A stretch of DNA of 64,000 nucleotides from UBA6623 sp965226435 (GCA_965226435.1 CBDDCY010000011.1:248001-312000); one strand, 5' to 3'; shown: positions 9,101 through 17,826, counted from the first letter of the stretch. Notes: a model not told the origin generated them from the letters alone. Numbers and translations: made by a program.

Positions 9101-9812
9101 TCCCGTCGAGTTCCACGTCGGAGAATACGCCGGAACAATCGATGTGCACGACGTGATAGGGTTCGTTCATCGCCTCGGCTTCCAGCAACGTGCTGCCGAG
9201 TTGGCCGAATGTGGGCGGCCTCAGAAAATCGAGACTTACTCCCTTTTCGACCGCCGGCGCAAGCGATCGCAGCAATTGAGCCGCGGTCGACCGAAACGGC
9301 GTCCCCGCTTCCGCCAAGGGCCGGCATACCGCGCAAAGAACACGAAGACGCGTGCCCGCACCGCCCGTGGGCGCCACTTTTTCAGCCGCCTGCGGGATGC
9401 GTACGAACGATTGCGCCTCGGTAGCCAACACGCCGCCCGAAGGATCGCGGATCAACTCCCACGGAATGTCCCCGCTACCTTGCGAGGGTGGGGTGACGAT
9501 TTCAAGGCGAGTCGACGCCAGTTTCGGCTTGACCTTTCGCCACGCTGTCGCGGCTTCTCCGGAGGAAAAGATCTTGCCGAATAGATCCGTCCCAATCTCG
9601 TTAATTCGTCTTTCGGCCTCCTGCGCTTCGGTGATTGCCTCCTCGATCGGATAATGGAGGAAATCTTCCCAATACCAGCGCAGGCGCTCTTGATCCTCGG
9701 AGCTGAGCGAGAAAAGGAAGCGGTTGGGCGTACCTTTGCTCTCAGCCTCGTCGGCTCGGACAGTGACGCTGTGCTGATCCCCTTCGAAGCTGTGTTCGAT
9801 GCTGAGTTTCAC
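6132..9812 (-). CDS. CHAT-domain / STAND ATPase / TPR repeat protein
   Basis: A 1226-residue multidomain protein starting at GTG 9812 (GGAG eight bases upstream); a longer frame continues only by reading through the tRNA-Ser gene and is rejected. Residues ~100-400 match a CHAT caspase-like domain, with YHVVHIDCSG at 219-228 and LLTLCATPAC at 293-301. In active CHAT proteases the first motif reads HxxGHG; here the second His is replaced (CSG), so protease activity is doubtful. FIRRD at ~446 starts a STAND NTPase: Walker A GDPGQGKT (470-477), Walker B-like WIWDN (~555). The C-terminal ~500 residues are helical with TPR-like repeats. Such architectures occur in bacterial signalling and antiphage defence; the role here is unproven. 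Confidence 0.82.
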   Translation of the reverse strand: MKLSIEHSFEGDQHSVTVRADEAESKGTPNRFLFSLSSEDQERLRWYWEDFLHYPIEEAITEAQEAERRINEIGTDLFGKIFSSGEAATAWRKVKPKLASTRLEIVTPPSQGSGDIPWELIRDPSGGVLATEAQSFVRIPQAAEKVAPTGGAGTRLRVLCAVCRPLAEAGTPFRSTAAQLLRSLAPAVEKGVSLDFLRPPTFGQLGSTLLEAEAMNEPYHVVHIDCSGVFSDVELDGTPDEVALFEHEPQFSQVLRGPHGYLALQDATLEQNFHLLDGVSLADLLAEARVPLLTLCATPACSDQFQLEPRDFDEVAGSTQQALLSVAHDASAQGLTGALCLPYGLDPICAAEMTGKIYNELAQGRSLGEAVSRVRRQSRDIADRQVTYGPIPFQEVGLPVAFEREAVPMVAAKAKAADPVPLRVIEAGAAAESQSAAKPAAPLGGFIRRDALLMQLDHAFDTFSIVLLEGDPGQGKTALATEFADWFTRTGGNDGPVMYTSFDHRVTMASVLDQLARVFHAGLEEAGHDWNRVEPEERQNVILQVMNQIPCFWIWDNIEAVEPEGSESEWSESERRELTSFLRSARQSQAKFLLVGSPAEHSWLGIMPRRVSISGLPPCERLQMTRALVELDDGRLEDADDWRPLLDYGEGNPLALACLTAAAVKEEIESAAGLRALQGRVAGSGDEGANVAGRALSYGVHKGLGDNDRRVFGWLHMFRGTVNVERAAAQSDGPADAALPHLKKNRAFVELSDDPEATVLDRAAKLHLLRRRGEGLFTMHPLLPPLSAALFEAATNSGPELKEKKRSLFKTFRDRVKQNVVGGEAVAMRAYVRSFSDFGRQRFERFRAGDREVEEELAGEEANLWHALGLARRDEWFDLIGGCIEGLGTLFEVRSHVSAWEEFVHEHMNECAESATEKPLEGHELYWRAVVEQGVYATTRLRHLPRAEQLQRLCLHWDHEEAVAILAVPLEEWNDEARRVVRRCADSYYRLSDILRKQGFPEPKIDQEAIDLAEKLGESETAAQWTFELGLAYTDEPGVRNLPQADRWFQQSLGFREEDDRLGKAACYAELGRVAWELFGMARKSNMAQVDLMRHLSDARQHYMRAIENDPPDDWVKLANHNQELGHICFALGDLGRALPYYREAIRYYERQGDVSGAANTRFTLALSLRDDGRLAEARKFAADAHAGFQKIGADPEMVQRTKRILDSIEERLEAQRQQRPADRND

Positions 9813-9837
9813 GGGTAACGCTCCGAGGACAAGGGAT

Positions 9838-9930
<93 letters not shown>

Positions 9931-10033
9931 GCGGGAGTAAGGTCGGACAAATCCGAGCGGGAAGCCACCCTTAATCTATCACATCTTTATTTCGGTCCAA
10001 GGCCTCGTTCAAAGCGCGCGCCCAACAACGCTC

Positions 10034-11713
10034 CTACTCCATCGCGACCGACGCCACCGTGCGATGACCCATGCGCAACTCGTTGACAATATTCCCCTTG
10101 GCGTCGAACTCAAGCAGCCTGCGGCCCGTGTAGTCGGATGCGAAGACGCCTCCCCCGGGCAACGGAAAAATACCCGAGGTCCAGGCCATTCGCAATTTCA
10201 TATCGTCCCCGCCGATCGAACGCACCACCTTGCCCTCAGGCGTCACTTCTACGATCTCGCCCGGCGCCGCGTGACTGATCAACGTATTGCCGTTCGGCAG
10301 CCGATGCGCTTGGTAGGGAAAGCGCTGGTCGCCGCCCTTGACCTGGTAGGTCCAAATAATCTCACCCGCCCGATTGACCTCGATGAACTTATTGAGCCGC
10401 TCGACGCTGATCAGCGTCGTTCCTTGCGGCGTTCGGCGACTGTTGCGAGACTGCATATCGGCCAACTCGGGGCTCTTGTATTCCCAAACCACTTCGCCCG
10501 CCGGCGTCACTTCGAACACGCGGCCGATCACCGAATCACCGATCAGAGTATTCCCGTCCGCCAGCCGCTGAGCGCTCATGGCGTGTTCGAGCCCTTCGGT
10601 CGGACCGTAACTCCAAACTTCCTTGCGATGGCGATCGACCTCCACGACCCGGCCCCAACTGCCGGTTGTGTACAGAACGTTTCCGTTCGCCAGAATCTGC
10701 GCGTCGTGGCCGCGGTTGTTGGGGATCGTCCACCGCACTCGTCCGGAAGGCCAATCCATCGCGACCACCTCGCCCGCCGGCCCGTGATCGACAACCACCG
10801 CCAGGCGTTGCGGCGGCCGCGGCGCCAGCTTCTTGCCGAACCAATCGAACATCGCCGCATGGGCCCGCTCGAGATGGGCTCCCTTGAAACCGTGTCCGGC
10901 GCCTTCGAGCGTCAGCAGTTTGTTATCGACGCCGGCGGCTTCAAGACGCTCGGTAAGCCACTCGGCATGTTCGTAGGCAACGTAGTCGTCTTTGGTTCCG
11001 TGGATCGTCAACGTCGGCGCGGCGTTCGGCGTCACCCAATTTAATGGGCTGGCCTTGATGTGGAACGGCCGCGCATGTTCCAGATCGCCGCCAAGAAACA
11101 ACGGCAGCACATCGGCCGCGTCCACGCTCTTGCCGTAGGACGCCGTGAAATCCGTTGGGCCGTAGAAGTTGACGACGGCCTGCACGGCGCTTGATTGGTC
11201 CTGGTGATCGCCGAAGCCCTCGAACTCGTCGACATCGGCCGTCAGCCCCAAAAACAGCACTAAATGGCCGCCCGCCGATCCTCCCACGGCTCCAATGCGA
11301 TGGGGGTCGATCTGAAACCGATGGGCATTTCCGCGAAGGAATCGCACGGCGCCCTTGACGTCATGCACATGGGAGGGGAACTGTGCCATCGGACTGAGGC
11401 GGTAAGAAACCGTCGCCGCCACATAGCCTTTTTGTGCCAGCTCAAAAGCCAACGGCAAATACCCCTGCCGCGTGCCCGCGCGAAAACCTCCGCCGTGCAC
11501 TAACACGACGGCGGGGAACGGTCCGATTCCTTCGCGCGGACGCACCACATCCATCTGAAGGCGCGCGCCGACGCGGGAGTAGACGATGTCGGGTTCCCAG
11601 ATCACATCGGAGGGCGCTTCGAGCGCCTCCTGCGCCGCAACGGGAAAAACGAGCCAAACCGCAAACACCAACAGAGACAAACCAAACACGAGACCGCGAT
11701 TGAAGGTAGACAT
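10034..11713 (-). CDS. Secreted alpha/beta-hydrolase (esterase) fused to a beta-propeller
   Basis: A 559-residue protein with an N-terminal signal peptide (hydrophobic residues 8-25, then VAAQE). Residues ~40-290 form an esterase/lipase of the BD-FAE/HSL-like group: oxyanion HGGG, nucleophile elbow GGSAGG, acid in HGTKDD, and His in GAGHGF. From ~300 to the end, repeats such as DGNTLI, NGNTLI and ANGNVLY, each followed by strands ending in EV/VV, form a PQQ- or arylsulfotransferase-like propeller. The fusion suggests a periplasmic enzyme acting on acylated carbohydrates or aromatics with a propeller for binding or a second activity. The promoter region upstream is shared with the divergent trxB. 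Confidence 0.85.
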   Translation of the reverse strand: MSTFNRGLVFGLSLLVFAVWLVFPVAAQEALEAPSDVIWEPDIVYSRVGARLQMDVVRPREGIGPFPAVVLVHGGGFRAGTRQGYLPLAFELAQKGYVAATVSYRLSPMAQFPSHVHDVKGAVRFLRGNAHRFQIDPHRIGAVGGSAGGHLVLFLGLTADVDEFEGFGDHQDQSSAVQAVVNFYGPTDFTASYGKSVDAADVLPLFLGGDLEHARPFHIKASPLNWVTPNAAPTLTIHGTKDDYVAYEHAEWLTERLEAAGVDNKLLTLEGAGHGFKGAHLERAHAAMFDWFGKKLAPRPPQRLAVVVDHGPAGEVVAMDWPSGRVRWTIPNNRGHDAQILANGNVLYTTGSWGRVVEVDRHRKEVWSYGPTEGLEHAMSAQRLADGNTLIGDSVIGRVFEVTPAGEVVWEYKSPELADMQSRNSRRTPQGTTLISVERLNKFIEVNRAGEIIWTYQVKGGDQRFPYQAHRLPNGNTLISHAAPGEIVEVTPEGKVVRSIGGDDMKLRMAWTSGIFPLPGGGVFASDYTGRRLLEFDAKGNIVNELRMGHRTVASVAME

Positions 11714-12124
11714 GATCCTAGATTATGCACGGTTTCACAACAAAGGGGAACCCACCGACCAGGCCGCGTTAATGAGGAAGCCCCTCTCCCAATCCAAGCA
11801 TCGAGCCAGAGCCCCGAGCAATAGAATCAGAGCCCCGAGCGCAAGCGACGGGCCGAGCCACCGCGAACAATACTCCAGCGCGCCCTGACCCGAAACTTCA
11901 AATTTCGCGCTACCCGGAAATTCACAACTGCTACCAATAGATCGGACGTTCACCCCCCCGAGCCGCGCCGCCGTGCGGCGCGGTCCCGGCGAACCCTTCG
12001 ACCAAGTTTATCCCCTAACGATCCGGCGCGGCCGGTGGCCCCACGAGCCCCGCCAACGGCCCACCCGGCCCCCGTCAAGCCTGTCGGTACAATAACATCT
12101 ATCTCGCTGTTCGATAAGGAAGCC
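11714..12124. other. Divergent intergenic region between esterase and trxB
   Basis: About 410 bp without a convincing gene. It contains a perfect GC hairpin, CCGCGCCGC (11963-11971) pairing with GCGGCGCGG (11975-11983), not followed by a T tract. A 72-codon frame on the minus strand (11735-11953) has one hydrophobic stretch but no ribosome-binding site. The trxB start is preceded by AAGGAA. Confidence 0.5.
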
Positions 12125-13045
12125 ATGGAAAACGTCGTCATTATCGGATCCGGGTGCGCCGGCAACACAGCCGCCATCTACGCCGCCCGCGCCAGTCTCA
12201 ACCCCGTCGTCTTCGAAGGCTTGGAAGCCGGCGGACAACTCTCGATCACCACGGATGTCGAGAATTACCCGGGATTCCCCGAGGGCGTCATGGGTCCGGA
12301 GTTAGTCGACAACATGAAAAAGCAGGCGCAGCGGTTCGGAGCGAAATTTATCCCCGGAGACATCACCAAGGCCGACCTCTCCGAACGACCTTTCAAGCTC
12401 TGGGCCGGCGACGATAGGATCGAGACCAAAGTGCTCATCATTGCTTCCGGCGCCTCGGCTCGTTGGCTGGGAATCGAGTCGGAGCAGAAGCTCATCGGAC
12501 ATGGCGTCAGCTCCTGCGCCACCTGCGACGGCTTCTTCTTCCGCGACAAGCCGGTCACCGTGATCGGCGGAGGGGATTCCGCCATGGAGGAGGCGACATT
12601 TCTGACGAAATTCGCCACCGAGGTGACGGTAGCTCACCGCCGCGAGGAATTTCGCGCCTCCAAAATCATGCTCGACCGCGCCCAAAAGAACGAGAAGATC
12701 CGCTGGGCTCTCAACACCGTCGTTGATGAAGTCTACGATGTCGAGGGAGGCGAAGTGACCGGCGTCCGCTTTCGCGACACCAAGGACGGCAGCACCCGCG
12801 ATCACCCCACCGCCGCGCTCTTTCTAGCCATCGGCCACATCCCCAACACCAAGATTTTCAAGGGGCAGATCGACCTCGATCCCGACGGCTACATCATTAC
12901 TCAGGGCGGCGCCCGCACCAGCGTCGAAGGCGTCTTCCACGCCGGAGACGTCGAAGACCGCGTCTACCGCCAAGCCGTCACCGCTGCCGGCGCCGGCTGC
13001 AAAGCCGCCATCGAAGCCGAGCGTTTCTTGGAAGCGAACGAGTAA
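12125..13045 (+). CDS. trxB: Thioredoxin reductase
   Basis: A 306-residue low-molecular-weight NADPH-thioredoxin reductase. The FAD-binding GSGCAGNTAA opens the protein (residues 8-17), the redox motif CATC is in the middle, GGGDSAMEEA is the NADPH-binding loop, and GVFHAGDV near the C-terminus is the second FAD contact. The ATG at 12125 begins directly at MENVVIIGSG and has AAGGAA upstream; a longer frame is possible but has no family support. It reduces thioredoxin in the cytoplasm. It stands alone, followed by a repeat island. Confidence 0.95.
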   Translation: MENVVIIGSGCAGNTAAIYAARASLNPVVFEGLEAGGQLSITTDVENYPGFPEGVMGPELVDNMKKQAQRFGAKFIPGDITKADLSERPFKLWAGDDRIETKVLIIASGASARWLGIESEQKLIGHGVSSCATCDGFFFRDKPVTVIGGGDSAMEEATFLTKFATEVTVAHRREEFRASKIMLDRAQKNEKIRWALNTVVDEVYDVEGGEVTGVRFRDTKDGSTRDHPTAALFLAIGHIPNTKIFKGQIDLDPDGYIITQGGARTSVEGVFHAGDVEDRVYRQAVTAAGAGCKAAIEAERFLEANE

Positions 13046-13514
13046 CGGTCGGGGAATCACTCAACAGACCCGCACTCCCCCGGCTCCAGGCCTGCCCGGC
13101 AACCCGCCCGCCGCGCCCTGTGCCCATACTCGAACTCTTTCGACTTAATGCCGGCCCTGGGCGCAAGCCCAGGGACAGGGACTCCCACCAAACCACATCC
13201 CCTTCCTCCGGGCGAACGACCGCTGCAGCGGTCGTTCGCGGGCCTGGGGCGGGCCAAAAGACCGGCCCCCAAGCGGCCGGTCCCCCAGATCACGCGACAG
13301 CCATGAGATCACAAACCTCCGTAGCCGCGAAGCGGCGGCGGGAATATAGCCCAGGGTGGAGCCGGGAACGGCGGAACCCTGGGTGCCGGCCCCATCCCCG
13401 CGAGCCATGAAAGGGCGGCGGGAAGCTCGCGCCCGACCCCTCCGCCCGCCTACGGGTCATTTTCATGGCGGTGCGATGAATCCGCGGACACTTTGAAACC
13501 ACACGTACCCCGGT
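13046..13514. repeat. Palindromic repeat island
   Basis: About 470 bp of non-coding DNA made of short inverted repeats. Visible are CCCTGGGC/GCCCAGGG (13155-13174), a perfect palindrome at 13212-13239 centred on CTGCAG, CCGGCCC-type arms around 13255-13285, and the module GCCGCGAAGCGGC at about 13325 followed by GGCGGGA. The order 'cacaaa..GCCGCGAAGCGGCGGCGGGA...TTTTCATGGCGGT..ATGAAT' recurs at 25340-25420 and 26115-26275. Reading frames across it are low-complexity and lack ribosome-binding sites. Confidence 0.6.
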
Positions 13515-14201
13515 CTAGAACAAGCGACGCAAATCGGCGAATCCGTCGACCACGTGGAACCGCTCGGCGGGCTCGGGAACATCCTCGTGTTCCAGCGACC
13601 AAGTGCGCGCATGCGGTACGAACACAGCTCCCATGCCGGCCTCGAGCGCGGGGTTGATGTCGGATTTCGGGCTATTGCCGATCATCCAGGTTGTCTCGGG
13701 TTTGGCGCCCTTTTCGGCCAGCAAGCCCACATACCCGGCCACGTCCTTCTCCTTGACGATGCGGCAGGAAACGAAGTGTTTTCTCAAGCCCGAGCGGTCG
13801 ATCTTGCCGTGTTGTTCGTCGGGATGCCCCTTTGAATAGAGCGTCAGCGTATGCCTTCCGGCCAGATAGGCCAGAGTTTCCTCGACGCCTTCGAAGACCT
13901 CCATGGGCCTGTCGAGAATGCGGTCCGCAATGGCCTTGACGGCCCCCATGTTCTGCTCGGTCCAATGGTGTTCGGCGAGGTGCTTGTAGCACTGCTGCAT
14001 ATTGCGTCCGAAGTTGGCCGAGCCGTAACCGTGAGTTTGGATGTTCACCAACTCGATTTCGTCCAGCACTTCGCGAACCTGTGTCGGTGAAAGACTCGAG
14101 TGGTTGAGCAGATCGACGAATTCGTCAAAGGCCTCTTCGAAATAGATATTGTTCTCCCAAAGCGTGTCGTCGGCGTCGATGAGGAGCCAAAGCTGCGACA
14201 T
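13515..14201 (-). CDS. HAD-superfamily hydrolase
   Basis: A 228-residue haloacid-dehalogenase-like phosphatase. The nucleophile motif DADDTLW is at residues 8-14 (D8 nucleophile, D10 acid/base), a Ser/Thr-containing motif II lies in LTLYSKG, and motif III/IV is WMIGNSPKSDINPALEAG. The ATG at 14201 places the catalytic motif where the family has it; the upstream extension lacks support. The cap region is helical (C1 type). Substrate unknown; YfnB/phosphoglycolate-phosphatase-like proteins are the closest type I recognise. It is divergent from the Dcm gene. Confidence 0.85.
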   Translation of the reverse strand: MSQLWLLIDADDTLWENNIYFEEAFDEFVDLLNHSSLSPTQVREVLDEIELVNIQTHGYGSANFGRNMQQCYKHLAEHHWTEQNMGAVKAIADRILDRPMEVFEGVEETLAYLAGRHTLTLYSKGHPDEQHGKIDRSGLRKHFVSCRIVKEKDVAGYVGLLAEKGAKPETTWMIGNSPKSDINPALEAGMGAVFVPHARTWSLEHEDVPEPAERFHVVDGFADLRRLF

Positions 14202-14414
14202 GGGAAGCCTGAAAAACCCGGAGACACGCCGAAAGCCGCGCATCGACAGGCCGAAACCAAAATTGTAGCGAGAACGCCAAGCCCACTCGCTCCCGCGCCC
14301 GGCCCCCTTCACCACCCGTCCCGAAGCTGATAGAATCCTTCACCAAGAGGGCCGCGAAACATTCCATGATGGAAATGTTCATGATGGTCGCCTCGTGGTT
14401 TTGAGCGGACGGCA

Positions 14415-15503
14415 ATGGCGTATCGCCTCATCGATTTGTTCTCGGGCGCGGGCGGGCTGACGCTGGGTTTCAGCCGGCGATCCGGCCGTGACTTCGTGCC
14501 CGTCTGGGCCAACGACATCGACCCCGACGCCGCGGCGTCCTACAACCTGAACTTCCCGGATCACTGTGTCGTCGGCGCCATCGACGAGCTGCTTCACGAT
14601 TCGGACGTTCAAATTCCCAAGGCCGACATTGTCATCGGCGGTCCGCCATGCCAAGGGTTCAGTCTGCTCAACAAGAACCGTCGCGACGACCCGCGTAAGC
14701 AGCTCTGGCGTCCGTTTTTGGAAGTGACGACGAGGTCGGGGGCGGGCGTTTTCGTGATGGAAAACGTCCCTCATATCCTAGGAACCCCCGAGCATCACGA
14801 AATCATCGCCGCCGCGGAAGCCATGGGATTCCAGACCGCCTCGGGAGTTCTTCTCGCCGGCGACTACGGTGTACCCCAGAACCGCCGAAGGGCTTTCATC
14901 GTCGGGTGCCGCTTCGCCGATCCGAGGGAGTGTTTCCCGCCGCCGAAAATCTGTTTCAATCCCCATAACGGCCGTGTCGTCACGTCGGGCGATTATGTCG
15001 GCAAACCGCGGCCCTGGCGAACGGTTCGCGACGCCATCGGCGATTTGCCGGAACCGCGGGGTACATCGCTGCGCGACATTCCGCCGCCGCTCGATCTGCA
15101 TTTCGGCCGCTCCCCGACAGAGAAAAGCCGTTTGCGCTATCGAGCCATTCCCGAAGAAGGGATGAACCGCTTCGATTTGCAGCGCCGAGCCCCCGATCTA
15201 ACCCCGGCTTGCTGGATCCGCAAGAAGACCGGAGGCACGGATCTATTCGGGCGCCTTTGGTGGGACCGTCCGGCCTTCACGATTCGCACCGAATTCTTCA
15301 AGCCCGAAAAAGGCCGCTACTTGCATCCGTCGCAGCATCGCCCGATTACGCACCGAGAAGCGGCGCGGCTGCAATCCTTCCCGGATTGGTTTCGTTTTCG
15401 CGGCTCAAAGATCCAAATCGCCAAGCAGATCGGGAATGCCGTGCCCCCCGGGCTGGCGGCTCGTGTCGCGGAGTGTGTCGAGGAACTGATGAAACGTGGC
15501 TGA
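14415..15503 (+). CDS. dcm: DNA (cytosine-5)-methyltransferase
   Basis: A 362-residue m5C methyltransferase with all major motifs: I, DLFSGAGG (8-15); IV, GGPPCQGFS with the catalytic Cys; VI, MENVP; VIII, QNRRR; and X, QIGNAVPP at the C-terminus. The target-recognition region lies between VIII and X (~200-300); its sequence specificity cannot be read. The stop overlaps the vsr gene by 8 bp, so the two are translationally coupled. No restriction endonuclease is visible nearby: this is either a solitary Dcm-Vsr pair or a remnant of a type II system. Confidence 0.93.
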   Translation: MAYRLIDLFSGAGGLTLGFSRRSGRDFVPVWANDIDPDAAASYNLNFPDHCVVGAIDELLHDSDVQIPKADIVIGGPPCQGFSLLNKNRRDDPRKQLWRPFLEVTTRSGAGVFVMENVPHILGTPEHHEIIAAAEAMGFQTASGVLLAGDYGVPQNRRRAFIVGCRFADPRECFPPPKICFNPHNGRVVTSGDYVGKPRPWRTVRDAIGDLPEPRGTSLRDIPPPLDLHFGRSPTEKSRLRYRAIPEEGMNRFDLQRRAPDLTPACWIRKKTGGTDLFGRLWWDRPAFTIRTEFFKPEKGRYLHPSQHRPITHREAARLQSFPDWFRFRGSKIQIAKQIGNAVPPGLAARVAECVEELMKRG

Positions 15504-15903
15504 CACGCTGACGCCCGAGCAACGACGCCTTTGCATGTCGCGCGTCAAGGGCAAGAATACCTCGCCCGAGCGCATCGTGCGGAGCTTCGTGCATGGGCTC
15601 GGTTACCGCTTTCGCCTCCATGTCCGCGATCTCCCGAGCAAGCCCGATATTGTTCTACCCCGCCACGGGAAAGTCATCTTCGTTCACGGTTGCTTCTGGC
15701 ACGGGCACAAGCGTTGCCTGCGGTCAGGACGCCCGGCGACGAACAAGGCGTTCTGGAAGAAGAAGCTCGACGGCAACATCGAGCGCGACGAGAAAAACCG
15801 GCGCCGCTTGCGGCGAATGGGGTTCCACGTCTTGGTCGTGTGGGAATGCCAAGTCAAATCCGGGGCGTTCGAGCCCCGAGTAACGAAGTTTCTGGAGAGC
15901 TGA
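15496..15903 (+). CDS. vsr: Very short patch repair endonuclease
   Basis: A 135-residue Vsr homologue starting at GTG within the end of dcm. The family signature is clear: MSRVKGKNTSPE near the N-terminus, the catalytic Asp in SKPDIVLP, and FVHGCFWHGH followed by conserved Cys residues that bind zinc. It nicks beside T:G mismatches created by deamination of 5-methylcytosine, so it protects against the mutagenic cost of the upstream methyltransferase. Length is normal for the family. The coupling by overlap fits co-expression. Confidence 0.93.
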   Translation: MADTLTPEQRRLCMSRVKGKNTSPERIVRSFVHGLGYRFRLHVRDLPSKPDIVLPRHGKVIFVHGCFWHGHKRCLRSGRPATNKAFWKKKLDGNIERDEKNRRRLRRMGFHVLVVWECQVKSGAFEPRVTKFLES

Positions 15904-16377
15904 AAACGCCGGCCCCTCAGCGGCTGTCCTCTTTCAAGTGTAAGGCCGATTACGGTACAGCCCCCTGAAATCACAAATCGCCGCAGCCGCGGAGCGGCGA
16001 CCGGAGCTCTAGCCCCGGGCTTCAGCCCGGGGTATCCGCCAAAAAATGCGAGAAGCCCCGGATGGGGCGTAGCAGCGGTCTCCCTATGCAACCACTTCCA
16101 AATCAAAGACTTAAGGCCGTCCAACACCTCAAGTGACGGCACCCAACAACGGTCCGCGCCAACCGACCGCGCGCCCAACGGACGCCACCCAACAGCGGCT
16201 CGCGCCTCCAGCCCCGTTCACGGGGCTTGCCTTGTCTCCCTAGGCCGGCCGTTTTACGGCCGGTGTCCACGCTCCCCACTCTCACCCGCTATAGCCCGTT
16301 TCAACGGGCTTCCCACCCACCGCTACAGACAAAACAACGAAACGAACCCAAAACACACCGATCACCTGTAATATCAG
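15904..16377. repeat. Array of short stem-loop modules between vsr and the sialidase gene
   Basis: About 470 bp with no gene. Successive short hairpins of similar shape are visible: GCCGCGGAGCGGC (~15978), CCCCGGGCTTCAGCCCGGGG (~16014), GCCCCGGATGGGGC (~16055), AGCCCCGTTCACGGGGCT (~16212), GGCCGTTTTACGGCC (~16245) and AGCCCGTTTCAACGGGCT (~16291). Several have the design 'GCCC..GTTYAC..GGGC'. This looks like an accumulated repeat family rather than one structured RNA. Confidence 0.6.
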
Positions 16378-17619
16378 TTACCAGCTATCCTTCCCGTCGC
16401 TCAGCCACTCCAGGTTGAAGCGGGCCACGGTCAGGTACTGCACATGCGTGCCGCGGTCGGTCGGGGTGCCGCGTTCGTAGATGAGGTAGATGGTTCCGTC
16501 GGGTCCCACGGCGAGGTCGGAGTAGCCGCTGACGCCCGGCTCGATCGGACGACTCACCGGCCATGTCTCCCCTTCGTCGTAGCTCAGGCGCACGGTCACG
16601 TTTTGACGTTTGAAGTTGCCCTCGGGCTTCGCGGGATCACGCGGCTCGTCGCTGTCGGGGTTGGCGAAGAGAATGCGGTTGCGGCCGTGCCCCGCTTCGG
16701 TCGAGAGCCGAACCAAGCTGCCCATGCAGATCGGCTCGATCAGCTCGGGGTGGAACTCGGGAGCCGTCCAACCGGTCGCGCCGTCGGCGCTAAGCGAAAC
16801 AGCTCGGCGATGCTCCGGCGACTCGTTGCGGATGTTTAGCATCACCTGCCCGTCGGCCAGCTCGACAGCGAGGGTTTCGCTGGGGTTTTTCAAGTCCGGG
16901 TGCCGCGCGACGACATCGCCGCGTTCCCAGCTCTTGCCGTCATCGTCGCTATGGATGACCGAAACGATCGAAGGACGATGAGCATGGCCCCCTGTTCCGT
17001 CTGATAGCCACACAGGGACAAGCAGACGGCCGTTACCGAGTCGAATACCGTGGCCGGGGCCGGTGGCGATCACTTTCCAGTCGTATTCGGCGCGGAACTG
17101 TTCGAATGTCGGGGTGATGTCGACGGGCTCGGTGAAGGTCTGCCCGTCGTCGTCGCTACGCATGTAGTAAGCCCGCGCGTACTCAACGCAAAACAGGAAG
17201 TGCAGCGCACCGGTTTCCAGGTCGGCGATGGGGACGATGTTGTTGTAGGTGACTTCGCCGGGCTTGGCCAGGTCTTGCGCAAAGGCAACGGGGTTTTGTT
17301 GAATCTCGCCCTTGACGTGCGCGATCACGCGGGGAGGCTCCCAGGTGCGGCCGCCGTCGACGCTGCGGCGCATGACGATATTCTGAGTTCCCCAGTCTCC
17401 GTAGGCGCTCTTGCGCGCCTCGGCGAACGCAAAGACCGTGCCTTTCGCGGAAACCGTGATGGCGGGAACACGATAATGCTCGTAGCCGTCGGTTCCGGCT
17501 TCAAACAGATTGATCTCTTCGAGGAACGGTTGCGCGGTCGGAGGTTCGTACTTCAAATTGCAAGCGACAAGAAGCGCGGCGAGGATGACGGCGGCCGACG
17601 CGGAGAAAGTGTTCTTCAT
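16378..17619 (-). CDS. Sialidase (exo-alpha-sialidase-like) lipoprotein
   Basis: A 413-residue six-bladed beta-propeller glycoside hydrolase of the sialidase fold. An N-terminal lipoprotein signal ends in LLVAC (residues 16-20), so it is probably lipid-anchored; this fixes the ATG at 17619. The arginine-triad motif YRVPAI follows, then Asp-box repeats SVDGGRTW, SDDDGQTF, SDDDGKSW, SADGATGW and SYDEGETW. It would release terminal sialic acid or a related sugar outside the cytoplasm. No sialic-acid catabolic genes are near, so the true substrate is uncertain. Confidence 0.88.
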   Translation of the reverse strand: MKNTFSASAAVILAALLVACNLKYEPPTAQPFLEEINLFEAGTDGYEHYRVPAITVSAKGTVFAFAEARKSAYGDWGTQNIVMRRSVDGGRTWEPPRVIAHVKGEIQQNPVAFAQDLAKPGEVTYNNIVPIADLETGALHFLFCVEYARAYYMRSDDDGQTFTEPVDITPTFEQFRAEYDWKVIATGPGHGIRLGNGRLLVPVWLSDGTGGHAHRPSIVSVIHSDDDGKSWERGDVVARHPDLKNPSETLAVELADGQVMLNIRNESPEHRRAVSLSADGATGWTAPEFHPELIEPICMGSLVRLSTEAGHGRNRILFANPDSDEPRDPAKPEGNFKRQNVTVRLSYDEGETWPVSRPIEPGVSGYSDLAVGPDGTIYLIYERGTPTDRGTHVQYLTVARFNLEWLSDGKDSW

Positions 17620-17826
17620 AGGGGGTCCGTTCGCGGAGAGCCTACTGAAGATAGCAAAGCGGGATGCGACGCGTGGGCTCCCGGCCGGTCTCCGGAATTC
17701 GGATATTCGAAACAGGGGCGTCGACGGAAGTCGACGCTCAGCCGCGGGCCTCCAGAGGATTCTATGCGGGAGGCGTTGGCCGGTGCGGCATCCGCACGCG
17801 CTCTCCTGCACGGTGCTTAGCGACGC

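Noticed and set aside
7590..9584. 664-codon frame opposite the CHAT gene
   Set aside because: Antisense shadow in GC-rich sequence; low-complexity composition and no recognisable motifs.
11735..11953. 72-codon frame with one hydrophobic segment
   Set aside because: No ribosome-binding site and no homology I recognise; likely chance in a GC-rich spacer.
15904..16377. Hairpin array considered as CRISPR
   Set aside because: The hairpins are not identical, spacing is irregular and there are no unique spacers or cas genes; a palindromic repeat family instead.
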